A DNA stretch of 64,000 bases from the NCBI GenBank assembly GCA_963798445.1, contig CAWCTH010000003.1, positions 1,634,575 to 1,698,574 on the forward strand. The letters run 5' to 3'. The notes beneath the pieces were generated by a model that was given only the letters and a program-made list of their open reading frames with translations, made no database searches and was not told the DNA's origin. The position numbers were made by a program, and so were the translations under genes. Origin of the DNA: DASXAI01 sp963798445. GTDB taxonomy: Bacteria > Actinomycetota > Acidimicrobiia > Acidimicrobiales > Ilumatobacteraceae. Of this stretch, positions 27,896 through 36,863 are shown piece by piece; position 1 is the stretch's first letter; each line of letters starts with the position of its first letter.

Positions 27896-28926
27896 TCCCG
27901 TCGGTCGAGGGGGTCATCACCGGAGACGAGGTGCGGGCCACGGCCCGGGCCATCGCCGCGCTGCAACTCCCGAACGGCATGATCCCGTGGTACTCGGGCG
28001 GCCACTGCGACCCGTGGAACCACGTCGAGACAGCCATGGCCCTCGACGTCGCCGGCCGCCACCACGAGGCGGCCGCCGCCTACCGGTGGCTGGCCGACAT
28101 CCAGCGCCCCGATGGTTCCTGGCACAACTACTACGTGGCCGGCGGCGTGGAGGACGCCAAGCTCGACACCAACGTGTGCGCCTACGTCGCCACCGGGGTC
28201 TGGCACCACTGGCTCATCACGGGCGATGAGAGCTTCGCGACGGCCCTGTGGCCGGTGGTGGCGAGGGCCATCGACTGGGTGCTGCACCTCCAGACGCCGC
28301 GCGGCGAGGTGATCTGGGCCCGCGAAGTCGACCGGCGCCCCTGGTCGTACGCCCTGCTGACCGGCTCCTCCTCGATCGCCCACTCGTTGGAGTGCGCCGT
28401 GGCCTTGGCCGATCTGATCGGCGAGCACCGCCCCGACTGGGAGCTGTCGCTGGTGAACCTCACCGATGTGCTGCGCACCGAACCGAGCGCTTTTGCCGAC
28501 AAGAGCCGCTGGGCCATGGACTGGTACTACCCCGTGCTGGCCGGCGTGCTCACCGGTGACGCCGCCCACCAGCGGCTGGCCGACGGGTGGGACACCTTCG
28601 TCATGGCCGGTCGGGGGGTGCGGTGCGTGTCCGACGAGCCGTGGGTGACCGCAGCCGAGACGGCCGAGTGCGCGCTGGCCCACCTGGCCGTGGGCGAGGC
28701 CGAGGCCGCCGCCGACCTGTTGCGCTGGACTCGCGCCCACCGCTGCCCCGACGGGTCCTACCTCACCGGCGTCGTGTACCCCCAGCAGGTGGCGTTCCCG
28801 GGCGACGAGCGCACGGCCTATACCGGCGCCGCGGTGATCCTCGCCGCCGATGCCCTGAGCGGGGCCACGCCGGCCAGCGCGCTGTTCGCTCCGGACTCGG
28901 CGCTGGCCGACGATCCGGAGCCGTGA
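27892..28926 (+). CDS. Prenyltransferase/glycosidase-like alpha/alpha-barrel protein
   Basis: A 344-residue protein with repeated helical units. Segments such as LQLPNGMIPWYSGGHCDPWN, IQRPDGSWHNYY and HRCPDGSYLTGVVY show the QxPDGSW-like repeats of alpha/alpha barrels found in terpene cyclases, prenyltransferase beta-like proteins and six-hairpin glycosidases. There is no signal peptide or membrane span. The GTG start overlaps the methyltransferase stop by four bases (GTGA). A role in processing a glycan or glycolipid together with the upstream GT4 and methyltransferase is likely, but catalysis cannot be assigned from the visible residues. Confidence 0.65.
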   Translation: MIPSVEGVITGDEVRATARAIAALQLPNGMIPWYSGGHCDPWNHVETAMALDVAGRHHEAAAAYRWLADIQRPDGSWHNYYVAGGVEDAKLDTNVCAYVATGVWHHWLITGDESFATALWPVVARAIDWVLHLQTPRGEVIWAREVDRRPWSYALLTGSSSIAHSLECAVALADLIGEHRPDWELSLVNLTDVLRTEPSAFADKSRWAMDWYYPVLAGVLTGDAAHQRLADGWDTFVMAGRGVRCVSDEPWVTAAETAECALAHLAVGEAEAAADLLRWTRAHRCPDGSYLTGVVYPQQVAFPGDERTAYTGAAVILAADALSGATPASALFAPDSALADDPEP

Positions 28927-29037
28927 TCCGCTTCAGCGCAGGCCCGCCACCCCGGGCCGTGACCTGACCGGCGACTGCGCGCTGGCCCAGATCGGGTAAG
29001 CCTGGTCATCGGCTGGTTCGACGCTCCTCAGTACTGG

Positions 29038-30441
29038 TTGGCCCGCTACTGCTTCGAGCGGGCCCTGGCGGCCGTCTACCTCCTCGCCTTCGCGGTGGCG
29101 CTCAACCAGTTCCGGCCGCTGCTCGGCGAGCACGGCCTGCTCCCCGCGCCCGCCTACCTGGCCCGCCACCGCTTCCGCGACACCCCGAGCCTGTTCCACG
29201 CCGGCTACTCCGACCGCCTCGCCGCGGTGGCGTCGTGGACCGGCATGCTGATGGCCGTCGCGCTGCTGGCCGGCCTCCCGCAGCGCGGCCCCATCTGGCT
29301 GCCGATGCTGGCCTGGTTCGCGCTGTGGGCGTTGTACCTGTCGTTCGTCAACGTGGGCCAGCAGTTCTACGGCTTCGGGTGGGAGTCGTTGCTGCTGGAG
29401 GCGGGCGCCATCGCCGTCCTGCTGGGGCCGGCGGATACCGCGCCGCCCGTCCTGGTGATCGTCCTCGTGCGATGGCTGCTGTTCCGGGTGGAGTTCGGGG
29501 CCGGGCTGATCAAGATGCGCGGCGACGCCTGCTGGCGCAAGCTGACGTGCCTGGAACATCACCACGAGACCCAGCCCCTGCCCGGGCCGTTGAGCTGGTA
29601 CTTCCACCGGCTACCCCGCCCGCTGCACAAGGTGGAGGTAGCGGCCAACCACGTCGCCCAGCTCGCGGTGCCCTGGCTGCTCTTCGCGCCACAGCCAGTG
29701 GCGGGCGGGGCCGGCGCCATCGTGATCCTGACGCAGCTCTGGTTGGTGGCGTCGGGCAACTTCGCGTGGCTGAACGCGCTCACGATCACCCTCGCCCTCA
29801 CCGCCTTCGACAACGCCTGGCTGGCGCCCCTGCTGCCCGTGGATCCGCCGGCGCTGAGCCCGGCCCCAGGCTGGTACGCGGCCATCGTCATCATCGCCGC
29901 CGGTGGTGTCGCCTTGCTCAGCTACTGGCCCGTGCGCAACCTTCTGTCGTCGCGCCAGGCGATGAACGCCAGCTTCAACCGCTGGCATCTGGTGAACGCC
30001 TACGGCGCGTTCGGCAGCGTGACGCGCCAGCGGCACGAGGTGATCGTGGAAGGCACACGTGACGCCGCCATCGGGCCGGAGACGGCGTGGCTGGCCTACG
30101 AGTTCAAGGGAAAGCCCGGCGATGTCCGGCGCCGCCCCCGGCAGTTCGCGCCGTATCACCTTCGCCTCGATTGGCTGATGTGGTTCGCGGCGCTGTCGCC
30201 TGCCTACGCCGACCGTTGGTTCGTGGTGTTCCTGGGCAAGCTGCTCGACGGCGATGCCGCCACGCTGCGGCTCCTTCGCCACAACCCCTTCCCCGCAACG
30301 CCGCCCATGTTCGTGCGGGCGCAGCTCTACCGGTACCGCTTCACGACCGGAGCCGAGCGGCGAGCCTCCGGCGAGTGGTGGTCACGGGAGCTGCTCGGCG
30401 AGTACGCCCGGCCCTTCGCCTCACCCATGCACGCTTCCTGA
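29038..30441 (+). CDS. Lipase maturation factor family membrane protein
   Basis: A ~470-residue polytopic membrane protein. The family is recognised by YWLARYCFERALAAVYLLAF, FVNVGQQFYGFGWESLLLEA, LLFRVEFGAGLIKMRGDACW, CLEHHHETQPLPGPLSWYFH and the C-terminal WLAYEFKGKPGDV. The TTG at 29038 is the first accepted start codon, but similarity clearly begins earlier: codons from about 29011 read GWFDAPQYW in the same frame, the normal family N-terminus. No ATG, GTG or TTG lies between the preceding in-frame stop (28960) and 29038; a CTG at 29002 is the best alternative. Vertebrate LMF1 matures lipases in the ER; the bacterial role is unknown. Confidence 0.82.
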   Translation: MARYCFERALAAVYLLAFAVALNQFRPLLGEHGLLPAPAYLARHRFRDTPSLFHAGYSDRLAAVASWTGMLMAVALLAGLPQRGPIWLPMLAWFALWALYLSFVNVGQQFYGFGWESLLLEAGAIAVLLGPADTAPPVLVIVLVRWLLFRVEFGAGLIKMRGDACWRKLTCLEHHHETQPLPGPLSWYFHRLPRPLHKVEVAANHVAQLAVPWLLFAPQPVAGGAGAIVILTQLWLVASGNFAWLNALTITLALTAFDNAWLAPLLPVDPPALSPAPGWYAAIVIIAAGGVALLSYWPVRNLLSSRQAMNASFNRWHLVNAYGAFGSVTRQRHEVIVEGTRDAAIGPETAWLAYEFKGKPGDVRRRPRQFAPYHLRLDWLMWFAALSPAYADRWFVVFLGKLLDGDAATLRLLRHNPFPATPPMFVRAQLYRYRFTTGAERRASGEWWSRELLGEYARPFASPMHAS

Positions 30442-30464
30442 CGGCCCAACTACGGTCGGCGGCC

Positions 30465-31628
30465 ATGCGCATCGCCATGGTCAGCTGGGAGCTGCCGCCG
30501 CTCGTCGTCGGCGGCCTCGCCGCCCATGTGCACGGGCTGTCGCGAGCCTTGGCCCGGGCCGGCCACGAGGTCGTGGTGTTCACCCTGCATCACGCCGATG
30601 TGCCCGACGACTACGTCGCCGACGGGGTGCGGGTCCTGCGTGCTCGCATCGACCTGCCGTGGCTGCCCGACAGCGACTTCCTGGCCCGGATGAGCTCGGC
30701 CAACCACAAACTGGTACAGCTCATGGCCGCCCTCGACGGATGGCGCCCCGACGTGGTGCACGCCCACGACTGGCTGGCCGCCTGGGCCGGCGACGATCTC
30801 CACGTCCTCTGGCACGCTCCGCTCCTGGCCACCGTGCACGCCACCGAGCGCGGTCGCCACGGGGGTGACCTGCCGGCGGGCCAGCCCGCTGCCATCAACA
30901 GCGTCGAGTGGTGGCTCACCTTCCAGGCCGCCGCCGTGATCACGTGCTCCCGCTACATGCGCGACGCAGTGGTGGCGGCCTTCCAGCTGCCGCTGGACAA
31001 GGTGCACGTCGTCCCCAACGGCGTGGACGCGGCGGCGTGGGAGCCGCCCGTGCCGGTGCCTCGAAGCGAAGGCGGACCGCTCGTCGTGTCGTGGGGACGG
31101 GTCCAGTACGAAAAGGGCTTCCAGACCCTGGTGGCGGCGCTGCCGATGCTGCGCCACAGCCATCCTGACCTGCGAGTTGTCATCGCCGGGAGGGGCTCGT
31201 TCCTCGGTGAGCTGGAGGCCATCGCGCAGGGGTTGGGCGTCGACCACATGGTGCGCTTTCCGGGCTTCGTGTCCGATGACGACCTGCGGGACCTGCTGCA
31301 CACCTGCTCCTGTGCCGTCATCCCGTCGCTGTACGAGCCGTTCGGCATCGTCGCGCTCGAAGCGCTCGCCGCCGGGGCGCCACTCGTCGCCGCCGCCACG
31401 GGCGGGCTGGTGGAGGTGCTGGAGGGCACCGGCGCCGGCCTGCTCTACCCACCGGGCGACGCCGGCGCGCTGTCGGTGGCCCTCCAGCGCATGCTGGACG
31501 AGCCCGCCCTGGCCAAGACCAGCCAGGACGCCGGCGCCCACCTCGTTCATGAGGTGTACAGCTGGGACGCCGTGGCCGCCGCAACGGTGCCTCGATACGA
31601 GGCGTTGCTGGCCGAAGCGAAATCCTGA
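30465..31628 (+). CDS. GT4 glycogen-synthase-like glucosyltransferase
   Basis: A 387-residue GT-B enzyme. The start MRIAMVSWELPPLVVGGLAA is very close in style to bacterial alpha-1,4-glucosyltransferases of the GlgM/Rv3032 type. VHAHDWLAAW, VVPNGVDAAAW, VSWGRVQYEKGFQTLV and the E-x7-E motif in LYEPFGIVALEALAAGAPLV follow. The neighbour downstream is an alpha-glucan phosphorylase, so an alpha-glucan product such as glycogen or a glucan lipopolysaccharide is a sensible inference. Confidence 0.87.
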   Translation: MRIAMVSWELPPLVVGGLAAHVHGLSRALARAGHEVVVFTLHHADVPDDYVADGVRVLRARIDLPWLPDSDFLARMSSANHKLVQLMAALDGWRPDVVHAHDWLAAWAGDDLHVLWHAPLLATVHATERGRHGGDLPAGQPAAINSVEWWLTFQAAAVITCSRYMRDAVVAAFQLPLDKVHVVPNGVDAAAWEPPVPVPRSEGGPLVVSWGRVQYEKGFQTLVAALPMLRHSHPDLRVVIAGRGSFLGELEAIAQGLGVDHMVRFPGFVSDDDLRDLLHTCSCAVIPSLYEPFGIVALEALAAGAPLVAAATGGLVEVLEGTGAGLLYPPGDAGALSVALQRMLDEPALAKTSQDAGAHLVHEVYSWDAVAAATVPRYEALLAEAKS

Positions 31629-31670
31629 CGCAACGCCCCGGTCATCCGGGCTTGGCTACGGTGCGGGGTC

Positions 31671-34205
31671 ATGAAGGCTCTGCGCAGCTTCAGCGTCCGA
31701 CCACGCCTCCCGGAGTCCCTGATGGCTCTCGAGCGCCTGGCCATGAACCTGCGCTGGTCGTGGGACGACCGCACCCGGGACCTGTTCCGATGGGTCGACC
31801 CCGACGGCTGGGACGCGTCGGTCCATGACCCGGTGCGCCTGCTCGGCCTGGTGCGGCGCGATCGGATCGAGTCCCTGGCGGGCGACCCCGGTTTCCTGCG
31901 CTACCTCTCCGAAATCGACGATGAGCTGGACCGATACCTCACCCGGCCGCGCTGGTTCCAGAGCCGGGCGGCCAGGAGCGCGCTCCGCCAAGTCGCCTAC
32001 TTCTCCCCCGAGTTCGGCATCGCCGAGGCCGTGCCGCAGTACTCCGGCGGTCTGGGGGTGCTGGCCGGCGATCATCTGAAGGCCACCTCCGACCTCGGCG
32101 TGCCCCTCGTGGGCGTCGGCCTCTTCTACCGCAACGGCTACTTCCGGCAGCGGCTCAGCCTCGACGGGTGGCAGCAAGAGCAGTTCCCGACGCTCGATCC
32201 CTACGCCATGGCCCTCACGCTCTGTGAAGGCGTACGGGTCCGGGTCGACCTGGCCGGCGAGCCCCTCACCGCCCAGATCTGGCGGGCCGACGTGGGCCGC
32301 ACCCCGCTGTACCTCCTCGACGCCGACATCGAGGAGAACTCGCCCGAGATCCGAGAGGTCACCGACCGCCTCTACGGTGGCGACGCCGAGCACCGCATCC
32401 GCCAGGAGATCCTGCTCGGGATCGGCGGCGTGCGGGCGCTGCGGGCCCTCGGCATCGACGCCCAGGTGTTCCACACGAACGAGGGCCACGCCGGCTTCCT
32501 GGGACTGGAGCGCATGCGGGAGCTGGTCATCGACGGCATGAGTGCGGTCGAAGCGCTGGAGGCGGTGCGCGCCGGCTGCGTGTTCACCACCCACACACCG
32601 GTCCCTGCCGGGATCGACCGCTTTCCCCGGGCACTGATGGAGCGCTACTTCAAGCCCTTCGTCGAGGAGTACGGCTACACCGTCGAGCAGCTCATGCAGC
32701 TCGGCCTGCGCCCCGACGAGCCCGAGGAGAACCGCTTCAACATGGCCGTCATGGGGCTGCGCCTCGCCGGTCGCTCGAACGCGGTGGCCCAGCTGCACGC
32801 CGACGTCAGCCGTGAGATGTTCGCCGGCCTCTGGCCCGACGTGCCTGTCGAGGAGGTACCGATCGCCGGTGTCACCAATGGTGTGCACGCCCAGACGTGG
32901 ATCTCGCCGGAGATGGACGACATCCTGTCGCGCTACGTGCTGCCGGACTGGAACTCCGCCACCGCGCTCGACTGGGAACGCGTCCGGGAGGTTCGCGACG
33001 ACGAGCTATGGCGGGCCCGTGAGCAGGGGCGCGAGCGCATGGTCGGCGTGGTCCGGGACCGGCTGAGGTCGTCGAAGCTGGCCCAGGGGCTCTCGGTGAG
33101 CGATGTCGCCTGGACCGATGAGGTGCTCGATCCCAAGATCCTCACGATCGGCTTCGCCCGACGCTTCGCCACCTACAAGCGCGCCACCCTGCTGCTGTCG
33201 CAGCCGGCGAGGCTCAAGGCGCTCCTGCTGGCGCCTGACCGGCCGGTGCAGTTCGTCTTCGCCGGCAAGGCGCACCCCGCCGACGACGCCGGCAAGGCCC
33301 TGATCCAGCAGGTGTACCGCTTCGCCAACCAGCCCGACGTGCGCCACCGGTTCGTGTTCATCGACGACTACGACATCGCCGTGGCCCGCGGCTTGCTGCA
33401 CGGCTCGGACGTGTGGCTCAACACACCCCGGCGCCCCCACGAGGCGTGCGGCACCAGCGGCATGAAAGCGGCCCTCAACGGCGGGCTCAACTGCTCCATC
33501 CTGGACGGCTGGTGGGACGAGTGGTTCGACGGGACCAACGGCTGGGCCATCTCGTCGGCCGAGGGTGAAGAGGACCTCGTGCGCCGCGACGAGATGGAGG
33601 CCAACAGCCTGTTCGACCTGCTGGAACGCCAGATCGTGCCGCTCTACTACCAGCGCACCGAGGGACCCGTGCCGCGACGCTGGATCGATCGGGTGAAGCA
33701 CGATCTCATCTCGCTGGGCCCGAAGGTGACCGCCAGCCGGATGGTGCGCGACTACGTCACGCTGCTGTACGAGCCGGCCGCCGCCGGCGCCAACCGCATG
33801 GCCGCCGCCGATCACGCCGCCGCCAAAGCCCTCGCCGCCTGGAAGCACCGCGTGCTCGCAGGCTGGAGCTTGGTGCAGATCACGGGCGTGTCGGCCGACA
33901 CCGGCTCCGCCGAGCTGTCCAGCCTCCGCACGGTCACGGTGACCGTGGCGCTCGGGCCGTTGGAGCCGTCCGACGTCGCCGTGCAGCTGCTCCACGGCCC
34001 CGTCGGCCAGGGCGACGAGCTGGTCGACGCCCAACTGGTGACCTTGACGCACGAGGGCACCGACCCCGACGGCACCGCCCGCTACGAGGGCGGCTTCGCC
34101 TGCGACACCGTGGGGCGCTACGGGTTCACGGTCCGCGTGCTACCGCATCACCCGGACCTGGCCAGCCCGGTCGAGCTGGGCCGCATCATCTGGGCCGCCC
34201 CGTAA
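31671..34205 (+). CDS. glgP: Alpha-glucan phosphorylase (GT35)
   Basis: An 844-residue pyridoxal-phosphate enzyme releasing glucose-1-phosphate from alpha-glucans. The N-terminal DUF3417 domain (MALERLAMNLRWSWDDRTRD) is followed by VAYFSPEFGIAEAVPQYSGG, FHTNEGHAGFLGLERMRELV, GFARRFATYKRATLLL and the PLP-lysine region CGTSGMKAALNGGLNCSILD (Lys near residue 597). The length and the DUF3417 module fit the short bacterial/thermophile type rather than the E. coli MalP type. It lies 42 bases after the GT4 gene, so synthesis and mobilisation of the same glucan may be co-controlled. Confidence 0.94.
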   Translation: MKALRSFSVRPRLPESLMALERLAMNLRWSWDDRTRDLFRWVDPDGWDASVHDPVRLLGLVRRDRIESLAGDPGFLRYLSEIDDELDRYLTRPRWFQSRAARSALRQVAYFSPEFGIAEAVPQYSGGLGVLAGDHLKATSDLGVPLVGVGLFYRNGYFRQRLSLDGWQQEQFPTLDPYAMALTLCEGVRVRVDLAGEPLTAQIWRADVGRTPLYLLDADIEENSPEIREVTDRLYGGDAEHRIRQEILLGIGGVRALRALGIDAQVFHTNEGHAGFLGLERMRELVIDGMSAVEALEAVRAGCVFTTHTPVPAGIDRFPRALMERYFKPFVEEYGYTVEQLMQLGLRPDEPEENRFNMAVMGLRLAGRSNAVAQLHADVSREMFAGLWPDVPVEEVPIAGVTNGVHAQTWISPEMDDILSRYVLPDWNSATALDWERVREVRDDELWRAREQGRERMVGVVRDRLRSSKLAQGLSVSDVAWTDEVLDPKILTIGFARRFATYKRATLLLSQPARLKALLLAPDRPVQFVFAGKAHPADDAGKALIQQVYRFANQPDVRHRFVFIDDYDIAVARGLLHGSDVWLNTPRRPHEACGTSGMKAALNGGLNCSILDGWWDEWFDGTNGWAISSAEGEEDLVRRDEMEANSLFDLLERQIVPLYYQRTEGPVPRRWIDRVKHDLISLGPKVTASRMVRDYVTLLYEPAAAGANRMAAADHAAAKALAAWKHRVLAGWSLVQITGVSADTGSAELSSLRTVTVTVALGPLEPSDVAVQLLHGPVGQGDELVDAQLVTLTHEGTDPDGTARYEGGFACDTVGRYGFTVRVLPHHPDLASPVELGRIIWAAP

Positions 34206-34261
34206 CCCCGCGGCCGGCTCGCCCACCGCGTTTCCGTCCCGGGCAGGTCGGCGCGCCGCGG

Positions 34262-34320
34262 AATTTCGCGTGGGCTGAACGCTTGACCGCGCCACAGGGG
34301 GTCCAAGCGCGGGCTGCGCG
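34262..34320 (+). repeat. Imperfect intergenic direct repeat, copy 1
   Basis: Shares GGGCTGAACGCTTGACCGCG and a GTCC-AGCGCG-GGC-GCGCG tail with copy 2 at 34626. The tail is also related to the cores at 19071 and 19182. It is followed by G-rich sequence. Confidence 0.65.
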
Positions 34321-34625
34321 ATGTGGGCCGGGGTCGGCGGCCAGCCGTCGGCGGTCGGGCGGCGGGCAGGATCGGCCGTCGGCGGTCGGCGGGGCGCCCG
34401 TACGACCGGCGGCGGAGGTCTCCCTGGTGCTGGTCGCGGAGGGTGGCCGGCACGGGTGGTGCTGGCTGCTTCTTGTCGCGCTTGAGTGTCGATTCTGGGG
34501 CACACCTGCACCGAGAAGCGCCGATGCACCGAGAAGCGTCAGCGGACTACTCACGCAGCGTGGTCTCGGTCGAGAAGGTCTCGCCCGGCGACGACGCCGG
34601 CACCCACCGGGGCGCCAACCCCGGC

Positions 34626-34685
34626 AATTCGCGCGGGCTGAACGCTTGACCGCGCTCCAGCGCGTCCGAGCGCGCAGGCCGCGCG
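34626..34685 (+). repeat. Imperfect intergenic direct repeat, copy 2
   Basis: Matches copy 1 at 34262 over about 60 bases with a few substitutions; the shared core is GGGCTGAACGCTTGACCGCG. Its tail GTCCGAGCGCGCAG is identical to the core at 19182. A GGGGCC tract starts 11 bases downstream. Confidence 0.65.
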
Positions 34686-34695
34686 CATTTGGACC

Positions 34696-34769
34696 GGGGG
34701 CCGGGGCCGGGGGTCGGGGCCGGGGCCGGGGCCGGGGCCGGGCCGGGCCGCGGGGCGGCGGTCGGGGGG
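34696..34769 (+). repeat. GGGGCC-type tandem repeat before the ECF sigma gene
   Basis: About ten G-runs of three to six separated by CC or C, ending 27 bases before the sigma start. The coding strand has strong quadruplex potential. Confidence 0.75.
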
Positions 34770-34796
34770 CTCGGGTCGCGTCGGTAGCCTCTGGCG

Positions 34797-35345
34797 GTGC
34801 TCGACGAGGGGGTGGCGGAGCGGTTCCGTGACGGCGACGCCGACGCCGTGCGCGCCATCTACCGCGAGTACGGCCGCCTCGTGTACGCCGTCGCCCACAA
34901 GGTCCTCGGCGACAAGACCCTGGCCGAGGATGCCACCCAGCAGGCCTTCGTCCAGGCCTGGAAGGCGGCGGCCACCTTCGACCCGACGCGGGAGCTCGGA
35001 CCGTGGCTGGCCACCATCGCCCGCCGCGCCGCCATCGACGTCCACCGGCGGGAGTCGCGCCGCGCCAGCCAGGCCCTCGACGACGTGGCCCCCGGGCACC
35101 CGGCCGTGGTGACGCTGCCACCGTCGGCCGAGCAGGCCTACGACGTGTGGGAGGTCCGCCGGGCGGTGGACGAGCTCCCCGCCGACGAGCGCGCCGTCGT
35201 GCAGCTCCAGCACCTCGAGGGCCTCACCCACGCCGAGGTCGCCGTTCGCCTGGATGTGCCCGTCGGTACCGTGAAATCGCGATCGTTCCGAGCCCACAAG
35301 CGCCTGGCAGGCCGGCTCGGCTACCTACGGGAGGACGGACCGTGA
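34797..35345 (+). CDS. ECF RNA polymerase sigma factor
   Basis: A 182-residue sigma-70 family factor of the extracytoplasmic function type. Region 2 reads IYREYGRLVYAVAHKVLGD and AEDATQQAFVQAWKAAATFD; region 4 reads LPADERAVVQLQHLEGLTHA and LDVPVGTVKSRSFRAHKRL. There is no region 1.1 or region 3. The GTG start lies just after a GGGGCC tract. A probable anti-sigma gene follows after 45 bases, so activity is probably controlled by membrane sequestration. Confidence 0.93.
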   Translation: MLDEGVAERFRDGDADAVRAIYREYGRLVYAVAHKVLGDKTLAEDATQQAFVQAWKAAATFDPTRELGPWLATIARRAAIDVHRRESRRASQALDDVAPGHPAVVTLPPSAEQAYDVWEVRRAVDELPADERAVVQLQHLEGLTHAEVAVRLDVPVGTVKSRSFRAHKRLAGRLGYLREDGP

Positions 35346-35390
35346 ACCGAGTCCCGACGGCCGCCGTAGATATGTGGCGGAAGGTGAACC

Positions 35391-36038
35391 ATGGCTAGAG
35401 ACGACGACCGGGTCGCAGAGCTTGCAGGCGACGGCGGGCTGTCACTCGACCCGGCGGAACAGGCTGAGCTGGAGGAGCTGCGCGCGCTCCTGGCTGATCC
35501 TGCCGTCTGGGCCGAGCCCGATCCCTCGCTGGAAGACCGGGTGGTCTCGGCCATCACAACCGAAGCGAGCCAGCGGCCGGGGCGGCCGGTGGCGACCCGG
35601 CCGTACGCCCGTTCCCGGCGACCCTGGATGTTCGCCGTCGCAGGTGTGGCCGCCGCCGCGTTGATCGCCCTGGCCGTCTCGTTCTCGTTGCGCAGCGGCA
35701 CGTCGTCGCCAGAGTTCTCGATGGCGCTGACGGCAACCGAGCTGATCCCCGGCGCCCAGGGCAACGCCACCCTCACCAAGACGGACTCGGGCTGGCGCAT
35801 CGAGCTGGATGCCACCGGCCTGCCCCGCCTCGACAGCGGCCGCTTCTACCAGGCCTGGCTCCGCAACGCCGATGGCGTGCTGGTACCCATCGGCACGTTC
35901 AACGAGGGCCAGAAGGTGACGCTCTGGGCGGGCGTGTCACCGGTGGACTTCCCCACCCTCACGGTCACCCAGGAGGCCGCCGACGGCGAGCAGGCGTCGT
36001 CGGGTCAGCGGGTCCTCGTCGGCCAGATCACGCGATGA
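35391..36038 (+). CDS. Anti-sigma factor (RskA/anti-sigma-K-like)
   Basis: A 215-residue single-span protein. An acidic N-terminal cytoplasmic part (LDPAEQAELEELRALLADPA) is followed by one transmembrane helix (MFAVAGVAAAALIALAVSFS) and an external C-terminal domain (ATELIPGAQGNATLTKTDSG, RFYQAWLRNADGVLVPIGTF) typical of anti-sigma-K factors. The His/Cys zinc site found in many anti-sigma factors is absent. The position right after the ECF sigma gene supports the assignment, with release by regulated proteolysis as the likely mechanism. Confidence 0.85.
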   Translation: MARDDDRVAELAGDGGLSLDPAEQAELEELRALLADPAVWAEPDPSLEDRVVSAITTEASQRPGRPVATRPYARSRRPWMFAVAGVAAAALIALAVSFSLRSGTSSPEFSMALTATELIPGAQGNATLTKTDSGWRIELDATGLPRLDSGRFYQAWLRNADGVLVPIGTFNEGQKVTLWAGVSPVDFPTLTVTQEAADGEQASSGQRVLVGQITR

Positions 36039-36063
36039 CTGGCCCCACCAACGGCGCCGCGCG

Positions 36064-36846
36064 CTAGCGCCCGGTGAACTGGGCCTTGCCCGGCCCGTGC
36101 TCGAGAAAGCTCTTCACGCCGATCTGGCTGTCCTCCGTGTGGAACACCTCCACGAACAGGTCGCGCTCGATCGCCAGCCCGTCGCCCACGGTGTGGTCCA
36201 TCCCGGCGTCGACGGCCCGCTTGACCAGCGCCTGCGCCGTCAGCGCTCCCGCCGCCACCGCGGCCGCCAAGGCCAGCGCCCGGGCGTTCACCTCTTCGTG
36301 GGGCACGACCTCGTCGACGAGACCGATGCGCAGCGCCTCCTCGGCCTTCACCTGACGCCCGGTGATCATGATCTCCTTGGCCCGCGCCGGCCCGACCAGC
36401 CGCGGCAGCCGTTGCGTCCCACCGCCGCCGGGAATGATGCCCAGGAGGATCTCGGGCTGACCGAACACGGCCCGCTCCGAGGCCACCCGGTAGTCGCAGG
36501 CCAGGGCCAGCTCGGAGCCGCCGCCGAGGGCGTACCCGGCGACGGCGGCGATCACGAAGCGGGGGATGTCCGCCAGCGCCTGGAGGGCGTCGTGGATGGT
36601 GGTGGTGATGATGCGGCCCTCTTCCGGGCCGCCGAACTCGCTGATGTCGGCGCCGGCGGCGAAGATTCGCTCACCGCCGGTCACGACCACCGCGCCGGGC
36701 GGGTCGGCGGCCAGTGCCTCGGCGTGGGCCCGCAGCCGCCGCATGAGGGCGCCCGACAGGGCGTTGACCTTCGGGTTGTCAAGGGTGAGGACGGCCACGC
36801 CGTCGTCGCGTCGTTCCAGTCGGACCAGCTCGGGTTCGTCGGCCAT
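36064..36846 (-). CDS. Enoyl-CoA hydratase/isomerase family protein
   Basis: A 260-residue crotonase-fold enzyme. LTLDNPKVNALSGALMRRL, the oxyanion-hole segment ERIFAAGADISEF and IAAVAGYALGGGSELALACD, then FGQPEILLGIIPGGGGTQRL supply both catalytic Glu positions, so hydratase activity is expected. The ATG at 36846 (MADEPELVRLERRDD) is chosen; an in-frame start 60 bases upstream adds an atypical tail. It lies 17 bases after the MeaB-like GTPase gene on the same strand, suggesting a shared role in acyl-CoA metabolism. Confidence 0.92.
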   Translation of the reverse strand: MADEPELVRLERRDDGVAVLTLDNPKVNALSGALMRRLRAHAEALAADPPGAVVVTGGERIFAAGADISEFGGPEEGRIITTTIHDALQALADIPRFVIAAVAGYALGGGSELALACDYRVASERAVFGQPEILLGIIPGGGGTQRLPRLVGPARAKEIMITGRQVKAEEALRIGLVDEVVPHEEVNARALALAAAVAAGALTAQALVKRAVDAGMDHTVGDGLAIERDLFVEVFHTEDSQIGVKSFLEHGPGKAQFTGR

Positions 36847-36863
36847 GGCGACAGTTTGACCGC

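Larger units (their letters stand above)
34206..34796. other. 591-base intergenic stretch, repeats only
   Basis: Between glgP and the ECF sigma gene there is no convincing coding frame. It contains two copies of an imperfect ~60-base direct repeat (34262-34320 and 34626-34685), each followed by G-rich sequence, and a GGGGCC tract that runs to within 30 bases of the sigma gene. A promoter for the sigma gene must lie here, but no clear -10/-35 pair was recognised. Confidence 0.6.

Noticed and set aside
35342..35398. 18-codon frame between the sigma and anti-sigma genes
   Set aside because: No ribosome-binding site, overlaps both genes, and no composition signal.
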